This document shows positions 8,336-23,988 of a stretch of 64,000 nt of DNA, piece by piece. This DNA comes from Candidatus Competibacter phosphatis (lineage in GTDB: Bacteria > Pseudomonadota > Gammaproteobacteria > Competibacterales > Competibacteraceae): the NCBI RefSeq assembly GCF_012939995.1, contig NZ_SPMZ01000036.1, positions 1-64,000 of the forward strand, read 5' to 3'. How positions within the stretch are numbered: the first letter of the stretch is position 1; each line of letters begins with the position of its first letter. The notes under the pieces are model-generated. The model worked only from the letters and a program-made list of their open reading frames with translations, made no database searches and had not been told where the DNA came from. Made by a program: the position numbers and the translations under genes.

Positions 8336-9493
8336 TCAGGCCAGCAGCCGTCGCAGAATATCTTGGTAGATTCGGCTCAGTCGTTCCAGGTCGGCGACGG
8401 GCAGTCGTTCGTCGATTTGATGGATGGTGGCATTGGTCGGCCCAAGTTCGATCACCTGCGCGCCGGTGGGTGCGATGAAACGCCCATCGGAGGTACCGCC
8501 GGCGGTGGACAGTTCCGGCTCCAGCCCGGTTTCGGCGCGAATCGCGGCGGCGGCGGCGGTCACCAGTTCGCTGGGTGGCGTGAAGAACGGCGATCCCGAC
8601 AGATTCCAGCTTAGCTCGTACTGAAACACTTGGCCGGTCTTGACTTCCTCGTTCAACAGGCCGGTTTCGACGATCAGGCGAGTACGCTCCTCAAGCTGCT
8701 CGACGGTGACCGCCGGCGAAAAGCGGAAGTTGAACAACAACTCCAGCTCGCCGGGCACGACATTGACCGCGCCGGTACCGGCATGCAGGTTGGAAATCTG
8801 CAATGAAGTCGGCGGGAAACATTCGTATCCCCGATCCCAGATTTCGTCCGCCAGCGCGCCGAGAATCGGCCCAATCGCGTGGATCGGATTCTGAGCCAGG
8901 TGAGGATAGGCGACATGGCCTTGCTTTCCGCGCAGCCGCAACCGGCCGTTCAGCGAGCCGCGCCGGCCGTTCTTGATCGTGTCGCCCAATTGGGCCGAAC
9001 TGGACGGCTCGCCCACCAGGCACCAACGGATTTTCTCGCCGCGCCCCTCCAGCCATTCCACCACCTTGATCGTGCCATCCACCGCCGCGCCTTCTTCGTC
9101 GCTGGTGACGAGGAAGGCGATGGAGCCACGCGGGCGCGGGCAGGCGGCGAGGAAATGTTCGCAGGCGGTGATCATCGCCGCCAAGCTGCTTTTCATGTCG
9201 GCCGCGCCGCGCCCGTACAGCCAGCCCTCGCGGATTTGCGGGGCGAACGGCGGTGATTGCCAGCGTTCCAGCGGGCCGGGCGGCACCACGTCGGTGTGGC
9301 CGGCGAAGGCGAACAGCGGCCCGTCGTCGCCATGCCGGGCCCAGAAGTTGTCCACCTCGCCGAAGCGCAGCCGTTCCACCCGGAAGCCGAGCGCCGCCAA
9401 GCGCGCGATCATGACCTCCTGGCAGCCGGCGTCCTCGGGGGTGATCGAGGGCCGGCGGATCAGGTCGAGGGCAAGGTCCAGGGTGGAAGGCAT
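8336..9493 (-). CDS. dapE: succinyl-diaminopimelate desuccinylase
   Basis: A 385-residue M20 metallohydrolase that converts N-succinyl-LL-2,6-diaminopimelate to LL-diaminopimelate and succinate in lysine and peptidoglycan synthesis. Metal ligands and catalytic motifs are in [31 protein letters not shown] and [18 protein letters not shown]. The dimerisation domain contains [24 protein letters not shown], and the end has [13 protein letters not shown] and [14 protein letters not shown]-like sequence ([15 protein letters not shown]). Length is typical. dapD, an earlier step of the same pathway, lies 4 kb away on the same strand, with LysM and hydrolase genes between them. Confidence 0.95.
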   Translation of the reverse strand: MPSTLDLALDLIRRPSITPEDAGCQEVMIARLAALGFRVERLRFGEVDNFWARHGDDGPLFAFAGHTDVVPPGPLERWQSPPFAPQIREGWLYGRGAADMKSSLAAMITACEHFLAACPRPRGSIAFLVTSDEEGAAVDGTIKVVEWLEGRGEKIRWCLVGEPSSSAQLGDTIKNGRRGSLNGRLRLRGKQGHVAYPHLAQNPIHAIGPILGALADEIWDRGYECFPPTSLQISNLHAGTGAVNVVPGELELLFNFRFSPAVTVEQLEERTRLIVETGLLNEEVKTGQVFQYELSWNLSGSPFFTPPSELVTAAAAAIRAETGLEPELSTAGGTSDGRFIAPTGAQVIELGPTNATIHQIDERLPVADLERLSRIYQDILRRLLA

Positions 9494-9549
9494 GGTCGGA
9501 AGGGTTCGAGGCCGGTCGGGAAACGGTAATCCATGGTTCGGAGTCTATC

Positions 9550-10254
9550 TTACTCCGGTAAAAAGTCGGAAGCGCTAGAGGCGGTCCAACGCTTGTGGCC
9601 GGTTCGAATCAGGGTGGTCAGCGCGGTCAGTCGGTCTGCTTGAGCGAAATCCGCATGGTCTTGGGCGTACTGTTTGGCGACGAAAATCGCCGGTTCTTCG
9701 CCGAGAATGGCTTCGAGCGTGACCCCGCCGAGATGAAAGGCGCTGCTGGCCGGAGGGGCGGTACGGATCAGATCGAGCAGGGGCTGGACGGCGGGCAAGC
9801 CGATCTTCGACAGGGCCACGGCCGCCGGGAAGGAGTACCAGTGCGGGTTGCCTTCGTCGGATACCAGGGAAAAGGAGGTATCTCGGACCGTGATCAACCT
9901 GGCCAGTAAGGGGGCGGCCGCGGTTGCCTTGATGTCGCCCAGCAAGGTGATGGAAAACCAGTCCTTGCTCTTGGCGGCGACTCGCTGGCTTTTGAGGAGC
10001 AGACCTTCCTGTTCGCCGACGATGTCCATGAGTTCCCGGACATCGGCTGCGCGCTGATTCAGGTAATGTTCGACGAGGTTCTCCAGTTCCGCGCCGGATG
10101 CGCCACGTAACGAAGAGAGCGCCGCGCTTTGCGTTTCTGATGCCATGGTTTGGGATACTCCTATCGATAGGGTAACGACAATAATAGCCGCGATGAATCC
10201 AGACAGCGCGCGCGCCATCAATATGGAATATTGGCAAAATCGAATAGCCGTCAT
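9550..10254 (-). CDS. exported hypothetical protein with HEAT-like helices
   Basis: A 234-residue protein, or 222 if it starts at the second ATG at 10218. A signal-type hydrophobic segment (GFIAAIIVVTLSIGVSQ) follows a basic start and is probably cut after MAS. The mature part is alpha-helical and repetitive in feel, with segments such as APLLARLITVRD and AVQPLLDLIRTAPP that resemble HEAT/PBS-lyase repeats. I know of no function. It starts 3 bases after the stop of the LysM protein upstream, so the two are almost certainly one operon. An exported helical partner of a LysM protein could be an immunity or anchoring protein, but that is a guess from context only. Confidence 0.65.
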   Translation of the reverse strand: MTAIRFCQYSILMARALSGFIAAIIVVTLSIGVSQTMASETQSAALSSLRGASGAELENLVEHYLNQRAADVRELMDIVGEQEGLLLKSQRVAAKSKDWFSITLLGDIKATAAAPLLARLITVRDTSFSLVSDEGNPHWYSFPAAVALSKIGLPAVQPLLDLIRTAPPASSAFHLGGVTLEAILGEEPAIFVAKQYAQDHADFAQADRLTALTTLIRTGHKRWTASSASDFLPE

Positions 10255-10257
10255 TGC

Positions 10258-11488
10258 TTAAAAACCAGCATTGTCGGTAGCCTTGTTGCTACCATTGTTC
10301 TTCCATTTGCCGCCTTCTTTCTTCAACTTGTAATGTACGCGCCAAGGGAAATAATTGGAAATCAGATACCATTTGCCATTGATTTCCAGTCGCGTGAATT
10401 CCAGAAAATGTAAGCGCCATTCCACGGTATTGCCGTTGGCGCCGGCCGTATGCTCGATGAATCGAGTAGGCGTGTCGATGCCCCATAAGATTCTCGAATG
10501 TGGCGCGGTATACGGATCGTTATCCTCGTCGCCGACGCCAGCGTCGTCGTTGCCCGCGACCAGCCAGTCGGAGAAAGAAACGGCTCCGGCACCGCCTGGA
10601 CGGCCATCGCCATCGCTCATGCTGGGAAAGTCGTGGAAATTGCCGTGGAAAGAGGCATTGCCCGGCAATGCGACCGCATTTGGATTGAGGGTCTTTTTGC
10701 GGATTTTTCGAGAGCTATCCCATTTTTTGTTGACGCCGCCGGTCAACGGATCTCCCTTGTGATTCAATCCAGACGCGGGTGGTGCCGGAGAGGAGTTGGC
10801 GCCGGATAAATCGGGGCGGTCTGCCGCCGTAATGATGGCGCTCGGCTTGATGGTGTGCTTGAACTCGTAGCCCATGCTGACTTGGAAATAGGTTCCTTTA
10901 TCACCGGTGTCGTTGGTCGCATCGGTGGCCGTGATCTCCGACCAGACGATCCAGACATGCAATTCGTCCACGACACGCCCGGTGGATTTGTTTTTTTATT
11001 TTGACAGGGAAGTGTCCAGCTCTCAGTCGCGATATCCTGGCTTTGTGAGGAGTTCCTGGAATGGGAGTCGCACCTTCCCATTCGAAGTTTGCGGCAAAGT
11101 TGGTGCTGTCGCTGGCCTTGAGAGTGACGAAAGGCGACATCGATTGTTGGTTGAAAGGCCAGAAGGAAAAGATGGTCATGGCGCTGTCGACCTTGGGAGA
11201 AACATAGTGTCTCTTGCCGACGGCTCCAAGATTGCTCGGGATCCTGTCGCCGGTTTGCCCGATCTGGTTATCGTCGAGTTCGATCTTCACGGATGCTGGC
11301 GCAACAGGGCCGGTTGCGCCATCCGGGATCATGATCACATCGCCGGGATGGATCAAATTGGGATTGGGTCGTTTCCGCCGGAAATCCGCATTGTCAGGAT
11401 GATTATAGATATCCTGCCATTTCATCCCGTGCTTGCTGGCGATGGCCGATAGAGTATCACCGGGTTTGACTGTGTAAGGAGTAGGCAT
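10258..11488 (-). CDS. LysM-domain protein, split by a frameshift at a T7/A7 run
   Basis: Two overlapping frames make one protein of about 410 residues. The N-terminus is a LysM domain (YTVKPGDTLSAIASKHGMKW through NPNLIHPGDVIMIPDG), a peptidoglycan-binding fold. The rest is an unrecognised, beta-rich and glycine/aspartate-rich region with no transmembrane helix. The break is at 10991-10997: on the coding strand the run is A7, and one more A joins FPVKIKK to NKSTGRVVDELHVWIVW without loss. The coding strand there reads A-AAA-AAC, a classical minus-1 slippery heptamer, so programmed frameshifting is possible, although sequencing error is the more economical reading. The ATG at 11488 is preferred for a GGAG 9 bases upstream. 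No signal peptide is seen. An operon mate follows 3 bases after the stop. Confidence 0.65.
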
Positions 11489-12005
11489 CGTGAGGGTCTC
11501 CACCATTGCATTTTCAATGCATATCGACTGTTGGTTATTATTAATCAGCATTTTCCATGCCGTTTTCTGGGTTTTTTATTTGCATCAAGGTCAAGGATAA
11601 AAAAATTGAAGGATCTTTATAACTATATGAAAATGCTGCATAGTTTATAATCAAGCCGTTTGTTTTGAAATTCGTTCGTAAAACAAGCAAGTTGTGACAG
11701 CTCATTTTGACCGTTATTCGATTCGTTTTTGATCCATGTTCCCTGGTCCATTTTGAACTTGTCGGGAATCGTCGATTGACGGCCGTCGGCGAGGTCGATC
11801 GAAGAGGATTACCGGCGGTAATCCTGCCTTGTCGCTATCAAAATCCAGTGTCACTAAGAAGCGCCTGTTTGTATCTAAATTGGTATTAGTATTGCACTAA
11901 CCACGCCTGACTGTTGGATCTGCTTAATTGCTCGACTTACGGAGATACACGCCCATTTCCATATCGGAAATGAGCGCTCGAATTCCAGAGTGAGGAGGAA
12001 AACGA
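11489..12005. promoter_or_regulatory. divergent intergenic region between two LysM genes
   Basis: About 500 AT-richer bases separate the LysM protein (minus) from the LysM hydrolase (plus). The region must hold promoters for both. No convincing protein-coding gene is seen; a 60-codon plus-strand frame at 11707-11889 lacks a ribosome-binding site and family resemblance. I could not fix -35/-10 pairs with confidence. A strong ribosome-binding site (GAGGAGG) precedes the plus-strand gene at about 11990. Confidence 0.5.
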
Positions 12006-12926
12006 ATGATCATTTTTGGCGGTGTGGATGGGACGGGCGTATGGAATAACGACAAGTACGCGAAGACATTCGAATATAGTTTCGTTCGAATCTTATATAA
12101 CAGTTGGACGGCGGGGCCGCGTAACTACGAACGTGGGCCAGTGACCGCGGACAATAAGCTAAGTGACTACACTTATTTTTCGGCCCTTAGGACCTATCGT
12201 CACGTTTTGTCCAATTGGAAGGCTAGCGAGAGCGCCGTGTTTCTTGCCGGGTACAGCCGTGGTGGCGCGGCGGTCATTGAAGTTGCGAAGTGGCTAAAAA
12301 ATAAAGGAATCCCAGTCGAATGTCTGATTCTTTTCGACCCTGTGGATAGGACTGGCCAGATGGGATTGCCTTGGAAAGATACGCCAATTGCCGATACGGT
12401 CAAAACGATCGTTTACGCAAAAAGAATGAAGAGCGCCAAATCGCGGGAATCGTTCGGCAACTGCGGCTTGAGGATGTGGAACGGTGAACGTACGCCTTAC
12501 AAGGAATTCTTTGCGACGCATGGAGGTCTGGGCGGAGTACCGTGGACCGAACCCAAAACGGGAGGGTTTATCGACGAGGGGCCTCCGGATTTTAAAACCC
12601 GCGTCACGGTTGCCATGGATCGAGCCGGCGCCAACGCCGTCCAGAAATGGAGCTTCGATCTGGTCATGGACGCGCTGCTTGAGTGCGAAGAACGGCTTAG
12701 CGAACCGGATGACCCAGCGAAACAGCCGGGAGCGAACCCAAGGCGCCCCGGCCAAGAACCGAAGATTCATGTTGTCCAGCCAGGTGACTGGCTCTCGAAG
12801 ATTGCAATCACCTACTACGGCGATATGAATAAATGGCGTGTGATCTACGATCATCCGCAAAACCGGCGGACCATCGGCGCCAATCCCAATCTGATCAAGC
12901 CCGGACAGCGATTACTGATTCCTTGA
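12006..12926 (+). CDS. alpha/beta-hydrolase (lipase-like) with C-terminal LysM domain
   Basis: A 306-residue protein. The N-terminal 230 residues look like an alpha/beta hydrolase: MIIFGGVDGTG opens it, the nucleophile elbow is GYSRGG with Ser84, and LILFDPVDRTGQMGL provides a likely acid strand. It recalls DUF2235/Tle-type phospholipase effectors, but similarity is only motif-level. A proline-rich linker leads to a LysM domain (about 256-306: IHVVQPGDWLSKIA, ending NPNLIKPGQRLLIP). No signal peptide is visible, so export would need a dedicated system. GGAGG lies 8 bases before the ATG. The divergent neighbour also carries LysM with the same phrase NPNLI-PG, which suggests a shared wall-targeting role. 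Confidence 0.7.
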   Translation: MIIFGGVDGTGVWNNDKYAKTFEYSFVRILYNSWTAGPRNYERGPVTADNKLSDYTYFSALRTYRHVLSNWKASESAVFLAGYSRGGAAVIEVAKWLKNKGIPVECLILFDPVDRTGQMGLPWKDTPIADTVKTIVYAKRMKSAKSRESFGNCGLRMWNGERTPYKEFFATHGGLGGVPWTEPKTGGFIDEGPPDFKTRVTVAMDRAGANAVQKWSFDLVMDALLECEERLSEPDDPAKQPGANPRRPGQEPKIHVVQPGDWLSKIAITYYGDMNKWRVIYDHPQNRRTIGANPNLIKPGQRLLIP

Positions 12927-13071
12927 ATGAGGTGAGAGGACTTTGCGGGGAGGTCGGCGGTTTTTGATGTTATTGGGGCTGGGCGCCGGGATGAAGCCCG
13001 ATGCCGGGCTTCCACGGCCTTCCACCCAGTCCGCCCATTCTGGAAGAAGCGACTGGGAAACGGTATGACCG

Positions 13072-13889
13072 TCAGTCGCGCAACAATTCGTTCAGGCTGA
13101 CCCGACTACGCGTTTTCTCGTCCACCTGCTTGATGATGATCGCGCAGTACAGGCTGTGACTGCCGTCGGCGCCGGCAGGGCGCCGGACACCACCACCGAT
13201 CCGGCCGGTATCCGACCGTAGCTGATTTCGCCGGTCAGCCGGTTGTAGATCTTGGTGCTTTGGCCGATGTAGACCCCCATCGAGATCACCGAGCCGCGCT
13301 CGACGATGACGCCCTCGACCACTTCGGAACGCGCGCCGATGAAGCAGTTGTCTTCGATGATGGTGGGGCTGGCTTGCAGCGGTTCCAGTACACCGCCGAT
13401 ACCGACGCCGCCGGATAGATGAACGTTTTTGCCGATCTGAGCGCAGGAACCGACCGTGGACCAGGTGTCCACCATGGTTCCGGAATCCACGTACGCGCCG
13501 ATGTTGACGTAGGACGGCATCAGCACCACGCCGGGCGCGATGTAGGAGCCGCGACGAGCGGCGGCCGGCGGCACCACTCGCACGCCGGCGGCCAGAAAGT
13601 CGTTTTCACCGTATTCGGCGTACTTGGGCGGGACCTTGTCGAAATAATTGGTGTAACCGTCGCGGATGATCGTGCTGTCGTTCAGACGGAAGCTGAGCAG
13701 CACCGCCTTCTTCAACCAGGTGTTGACCGTCCAGGTGCCGTCGCGCTGCTCGGCGACCCGCGCCTGGCCCAGTTCCAGCAGCCCCAGCGCTTCCGCCACC
13801 GCCTCGCGCAATTCGGCCGACGCCGTGGCGGCGTCGATCTCGCCACGGCGTTCGAAAGCATCTTCGATAATCCGCTGTACCTTGTTCAT
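13072..13889 (-). CDS. dapD: tetrahydrodipicolinate N-succinyltransferase, frameshifted near the C-terminus
   Basis: DapD transfers succinyl from succinyl-CoA to tetrahydrodipicolinate in lysine/meso-DAP synthesis. Residues 1-100 are the helical N-domain ([15 protein letters not shown]), followed by the left-handed beta-helix with hexapeptide repeats ([22 protein letters not shown], then [16 protein letters not shown]). The frame is normal to SGALPA, then shifts. Around 13168-13185 the sequence is four bases shorter than expected (or one base is missing), producing a foreign tail. Restoring the frame gives [20 protein letters not shown] and the end VSLNELLRD at the TGA 13072-13074. The gene is normally essential, so either the assembly is wrong here or the altered tail is tolerated. 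The start at 13889 gives [15 protein letters not shown]. Confidence 0.85.
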
Positions 13890-14126
13890 CAGGAGAGATC
13901 CTCGGCGGGGCGGCGTCCCAACAGAGTTTGGGCACAGCCGCAAAAACCGTCATAATAGGAAGGAATAAAATATATGGGGTGATGCGTCGCTACACGGACG
14001 ACCTGCATCGAAACAGCAACTTTATCACCTTACGCTTTCAAGCGGCAGTACGCCGCCACCGCCCGGCGCGGATGAACGGTACGTGCTGTCGATACCCTAC
14101 AAGCACAACGAAGAAGGAGCATCGGT

Positions 14127-16379
<2,253 letters not shown>

Positions 16380-16395
16380 GGAGGAGAAGATATAG

Positions 16396-19730
<3,335 letters not shown>

Positions 19731-19734
<4 letters not shown>

Positions 19735-20957
19735 AACAACCGAAAATTCTGGCCTTTGTCATGGCGGGCGGCGAAGGTGCTCGTCTGAGTCCCCTGACGG
19801 CCTACAATTCCAAACCGTCGCTGCCGTTCGGCAGCCGCTACCGCATCGTGGATTTTGTGTTGAGTAACCTGCTCAATTCGGGAATTCAGTCGATCTACAT
19901 GTTGGTGCAGTACAAGTCCCAGTCGCTGATCGAGCATGTGCGCAAGGCGTGGGTGGTATCGCCGATGCGGAACGAGGAATTCGTAACCGTGGTGCCGCCG
20001 CAGATGATGCGCGGCGGCGACTGGTTCCAGGGCACCGCCGATGCTGTATATCAGAATATTAATTTGATTCAGTTACATAACCCCGATCTGGTAGTGGTGT
20101 TCGGCGCTGATCACATTTACCGGATGGATCTTCAGCAGATGGTGGATTTCCATCTTGAGCGGGAGGCCGATGCGACCGTCGCCGCGCTGCCGGTGCCGAT
20201 CGCCGATGCCAGTTCGTTCGGCGTCATTGACGCCGATCACGCGGGTCGAGTCAGCGACTTCAAGGAGAAGCCAGCCAACCCGCCATCCATGCCCTCCGAT
20301 CCCACCCGCTCCTACGCCTCGATGGGCAACTATCTGTTCAATGCCAAGGTGTTGGTGCAGGCGCTCAAGGAAGCCAACGAGCGCGGCGAGCACGATTTCG
20401 GCCACCATGTGTTGCCGAAGCTGAAAGATACCCATCGGGTGTTCGCCTACGACTTCGCCACCAATAAGGTGCCGGGGACCAAGCCCTACGAAGAGCCGGC
20501 CTATTGGCGCGATGTCGGCACGCGGGATGCCTACTTCAATGCCCATCAGGATCTGCTGGGCGAGACGCCGCGCTTCGACATGTTCAACCCGCAGTGGCGG
20601 ATCTTTTCCAGTAACTATCAGGGGCCAGTAGCGCGCTTGATGGACGCCAAGATTTACAACAGCGTGATCGCCGCTGGTTCAATGGTGCGTCAGGCCACCA
20701 TCGTCAATACCATCATTCGCCGCGAAGTCACGATCGAAGACGATGTGGAGATCGAGGATTGCTTGATTCAGGATTACGTCCATATCAAGCGTGGCGCCCG
20801 ACTGCGGCGCGCCATCATTGGCGGTTACAACGTGATCGAGGCGGGCACCCGCATCGGCTACGATCTCGAACAGGATCGCAAACTATACGAAAGTGACCCA
20901 GGGTGGTATTACGGTGGTCGGGCCGGGCGAAGTCACTTCGGCCATGCGGGCGTTTAG
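19731..20957 (+). CDS. glgC: glucose-1-phosphate adenylyltransferase (ADP-glucose pyrophosphorylase)
   Basis: A 408-residue enzyme making ADP-glucose from glucose-1-phosphate and ATP, the committed step of classical bacterial glycogen synthesis. The nucleotidyltransferase domain begins with VMAGGEGARLSPLTAYNSKP, with NLLNSGIQSIYMLVQYKSQSL, the GTADAVYQN substrate loop and FGADHIYRMD. FKEKPANPPSMP carries the glucose-1-phosphate-binding lysine. The C-terminal third is a left-handed beta-helix with hexapeptides (IIRREVTIEDDVEIEDCLIQDYVHI), the allosteric/oligomerisation domain. It is coupled to treS-mak by an ATGA overlap. Its presence beside glgE shows that both ADP-glucose and maltose-1-phosphate can feed glucan. 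Confidence 0.96.
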
Positions 20958-21053
20958 CGAGTGAGGGCAGGGGGCGGGTCTCGGGTGTCCGGTTTTTTTC
21001 CATCCCGGTTTCCCGTCCCCTATTCCGTTATCCCCTTATAGGGATTGGAGCCG

Positions 21054-23205
21054 ATGAGCAGTCCATCCAGCACCGTCGTCTGGCCCGGTCGGCCGTATCC
21101 ACTGGGCGCGAATTGGGACGGCGAGGGCGTCAACTTCGCGCTGTTTTCGGAACATGCCGAGCAGGTGGTGTTGTGTCTGTTCGATGCGCGGGGTAAGCAC
21201 GAAGTCGAGCAAATCCCCTTGCGCGAACAAACCGGCCGGGTCTGGCACGGTTATCTGCCGGACGCTCGGCCCGGCCTGCTGTATGGTTACCGGGTGCAGG
21301 GACCGCATCGGCCGGAGGAAGGTCACCGTTTCAACGCGCATAAGCTGTTGCTCGATCCCTACGCCAAGGCCATCGTCGGCCAGATTCAATGGAGCGATGC
21401 CCAGTTCGGTTACCGAATCGGCGGTCGCACCGAGGATCTGAGCTTCAGTACCCGCAACAGCGGACCGGGCATGCCCAAGTGTCTGGTGGCGGATACTGCC
21501 TTTTTCTGGGGTGACGACCGGCCGCCGCGCACGCCCTGGCACGACACGCTCATCTACGAACTGCATGTGCGCGGCTTTACCATGCGCCATCCCGATGTGC
21601 CGGCCAACCTGCGTGGCAGTTACGCCGGACTAGCCTGCGGGCCGGTGATCGATTATCTCAAGGCGCTGGGGGTGACGGCGGTGGAGTTGCTGCCGATCCA
21701 GTACTTCATCGACGAGCGTCATCTGCTGGATCGCGGCTTGCGCAATTATTGGGGCTACAGCCCGCTCGGCTATTTCGCTCCAGACCCGCGCTACGCCGCC
21801 ACCGACAATCCGGTCGCCGAATTCAAGAGCATGGTCAAGTCGCTGCACTCGGCCGGCATCGAAGTGATCCTCGACGTGGTTTACAACCACACCGCCGAGG
21901 GCAATCAGATGGGTCCGACCCTGAGTTTTCGCGGTATCGACAATGCCAGTTATTACCGCTTGTCGCCCGAACATCCGCGCTACACCATGGATTACACCGG
22001 CTGCGGCAACACCCTGAACACCGCTCATCCCCGGGTGTTGCAGATGGTGATGGACAGCTTGCGCTATTGGGTGCAAGAGATGCATGTGGATGGCTTCCGC
22101 TTCGATTTGGCCGCCGCGCTGGCGCGGGAAGCGGACGGTACGATCGATCAGAACGGCACGTTCATGGACGTGATCCAGCAGGACCCGGTGCTGTCGCAGG
22201 TCAAGTTGATCGCCGAGCCATGGGACGTGGGCGAGAACGGTTATCAGGTCGGCCAGTTTCCGGTCGGCTGGAGCGAATGGAATGGCAAGTATCGCGACGT
22301 GGTGCGCGACTACTGGCGCGGCGAGGGCGGATTGATCGGCGAGCTGGCCTATCGCTTGACCGGCTCCGCCGATCTGTACCAGCACAATGGCCGCCGCCCG
22401 CACGCCAGCATCAATTTCATCACCGCCCACGATGGCTTCACCCTGTACGATCTGGTCAGCCACAACGAGCGCCATAACGAAGCCAACGGCGAGAACAACC
22501 AGGACGGCGATTCGCACAATCGCAGTTGGAACTGCGGGGCGGAGGGCGATACCAACGATCCGGCCGTGCTGGCGCTGCGCTTGCACCAACGGCGTAATCT
22601 GCTGACGACCCTGCTGCTGTCGCAGGGCGTGCCGATGTTGCTGGCCGGTGACGAGGTCGGCCGTACCCAACGTGGCAACAACAATGCCTATTGCCAGGAC
22701 AACGAACTCAGTTGGCTGAATTGGGATCTGGCCTGGCTGCGGGAGAATCGCGAGTTGCTGGTGTTCACCCAGCACCTGATCCAGATTCGCCGCCAGCATC
22801 CCACGTTTCGCCGCCGGCATTTTTTTTCGCGGTATCCATGGCGACGGCGTCCGCGACATTCTTTGGTTCAACCCCGACGGTCGCGAGATCGACGACGACG
22901 AATGGACCCACGACTATGCCCGCTGTCTGGGGTTGTACCTGCCGGGCGATGGGCTGGGCGACTGGGACGAGCGCGGCCACGCGCTGGAAGACGACGATTT
23001 CCTGTTATTGGTCAATTCCTATCACGAGGAAATCTTGTTCATGCTGCCGATCCTGCGGGACGGATCGCCGTTTGATGTGCTGGTCGATACCGCACTGCCG
23101 CAGGGTCGTCCCGTCAACGGCGACGAGCACCCGGCCGAGGAACCCTATCCGGTGCAGGGCCGCTCGCTGGTGTTGCTGCGGCATCGCCGACGGCGGCTGT
23201 CCTGA
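21054..23205 (+). CDS. glgX: glycogen debranching enzyme GlgX, frameshift at a T8 run
   Basis: About 717 residues once joined. An N-terminal CBM48 domain ([19 protein letters not shown]) precedes a GH13 debranching domain with [14 protein letters not shown], the nucleophile [26 protein letters not shown] and [14 protein letters not shown]. The frame breaks at the T8 run 22820-22827; with T7 it reads [21 protein letters not shown] and continues in the normal C-terminal beta domain to RRLS. As written, the protein would end at 23075 with a foreign tail. The enzyme cleaves alpha-1,6 branches of phosphorylase-limit glycogen. The ATG at 21054 is used; a TTG 9 bases earlier is an alternative. It follows glgC after about 100 bases. 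Confidence 0.9.
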
Positions 23206-23241
23206 ACGATCCGATGGATTTCGACCCTCGATCACCAAGTT

Positions 23242-23316
23242 TCAGGCGATATTTGCCAACCCATTTTCGACCAGGAGTCCCGGTGCGCGAGAAAACTCGC
23301 GTACGTTGTCGGTGAC
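23242..23316 (-). pseudogene. vapC: VapC (PIN) toxin, C-terminal remnant
   Basis: The minus strand encodes VTDNVREFSRAPGLLVEN, then GLANIA and TGA. This is the invariant end of VapC PIN-domain toxins (TNN-REF-RV-GL-VENW). Only the last 24 codons or so remain. The sequence jumps from just after the vapB stop (ATGGTCCATGGCGTGA) straight into this tail, so the catalytic Asp-rich core has been deleted. It cannot be an active RNase. Confidence 0.8.
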
Positions 23317-23332
23317 TCACGCCATGGACCAT

Positions 23333-23575
23333 TCATAGCCGAACGTCGTCCGGCGCTGGCAGTCCCGCATCCACATCGGGAAAATCATCTTCGATGGGTT
23401 CCAGCATCGCCAGCAGCTCCAGAAGATGGGTTGGTTCCTTTACCGGTTCCACGATCAGGCCCTCGCCGTCTTTGTAGAGAATGATTTCATCGCCCAGCAG
23501 CTCGAATTCATGTGGGATACGCACGGCTTGATGATGGCCATTGCGGAATAGGCGGGCGCGGCGTTTGATGATTTG
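23333..23575 (-). pseudogene. vapB: VapB/AbrB-type antitoxin lacking a normal start codon
   Basis: The frame reads RARLFRNGHHQAVRIPHEFE, then LLGDEIILYKDGEGLIVEPV and a C-terminal toxin-binding tail ending DDVRL. This is a VapB antitoxin with an AbrB/MazE-type DNA-binding N-terminus. A GTG at 23524 would start translation inside the conserved AVRIP motif and lose half the DNA-binding arm. The conserved residues upstream (about 17 codons) are in frame but no ATG, GTG or TTG precedes them before a stop near 23690. With vapC deleted right behind it, this looks like a decaying orphan, although a shortened protein from GTG is conceivable. Confidence 0.7.
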
Positions 23576-23988
23576 AGGGTGGCATCTCTCGTGAATTGCA
23601 TAGGCTGCGCTTGAAATCGCGTCAAACGGGAAGTGCGTGTCGACCTTTGCGACTGTGTGTTGAAGGATGGAGCGCAGACCGGTTCATGGATGCGTTAATC
23701 GTGGGATAGCTTGGGCTGGATTCGTTGTTTTACTCCAAGCGTATTATTTCCCGAATTCTATCTGTTGCGATCACCGTTCCCAATCGTTCAAACCGCTGCC
23801 GCTTCGCCGCGCGTGTTTTCACAAGGCATGTAGCGCGGATCGCCGGGTTCCAGCGGCTTTGCTGGGTCGCATTGTCGGTATACTCTGGCGGTATTTTGCA
23901 CCATCGGGTTGATCTGTGGTTAGGATAAACTGCTTATATTATCCGTAATTATGCACCTTTCTCGCTAAAAGTAAGGACGCGAATCCTC
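23576..23988. other. intergenic region before uup
   Basis: About 410 bases without a convincing gene. The minus-strand frame of the vapB remnant stays open to about 23690 without a start codon. Plus-strand short frames at 23667-23928 have no recognisable product. The AT-rich stretch just before 23989 probably carries the uup promoter, but no clear -35/-10 pair can be fixed. Confidence 0.5.

Noticed and set aside
11707-11889. 60-codon plus-strand frame between the two LysM genes
   Set aside because: No start signal or family resemblance; treated as intergenic.
12927-13071. Possible tRNA or small RNA in the gap before dapD
   Set aside because: Small GC hairpins are present (GCCCGATGCCGGGC) but no cloverleaf, CCA end or T-loop consensus is seen.
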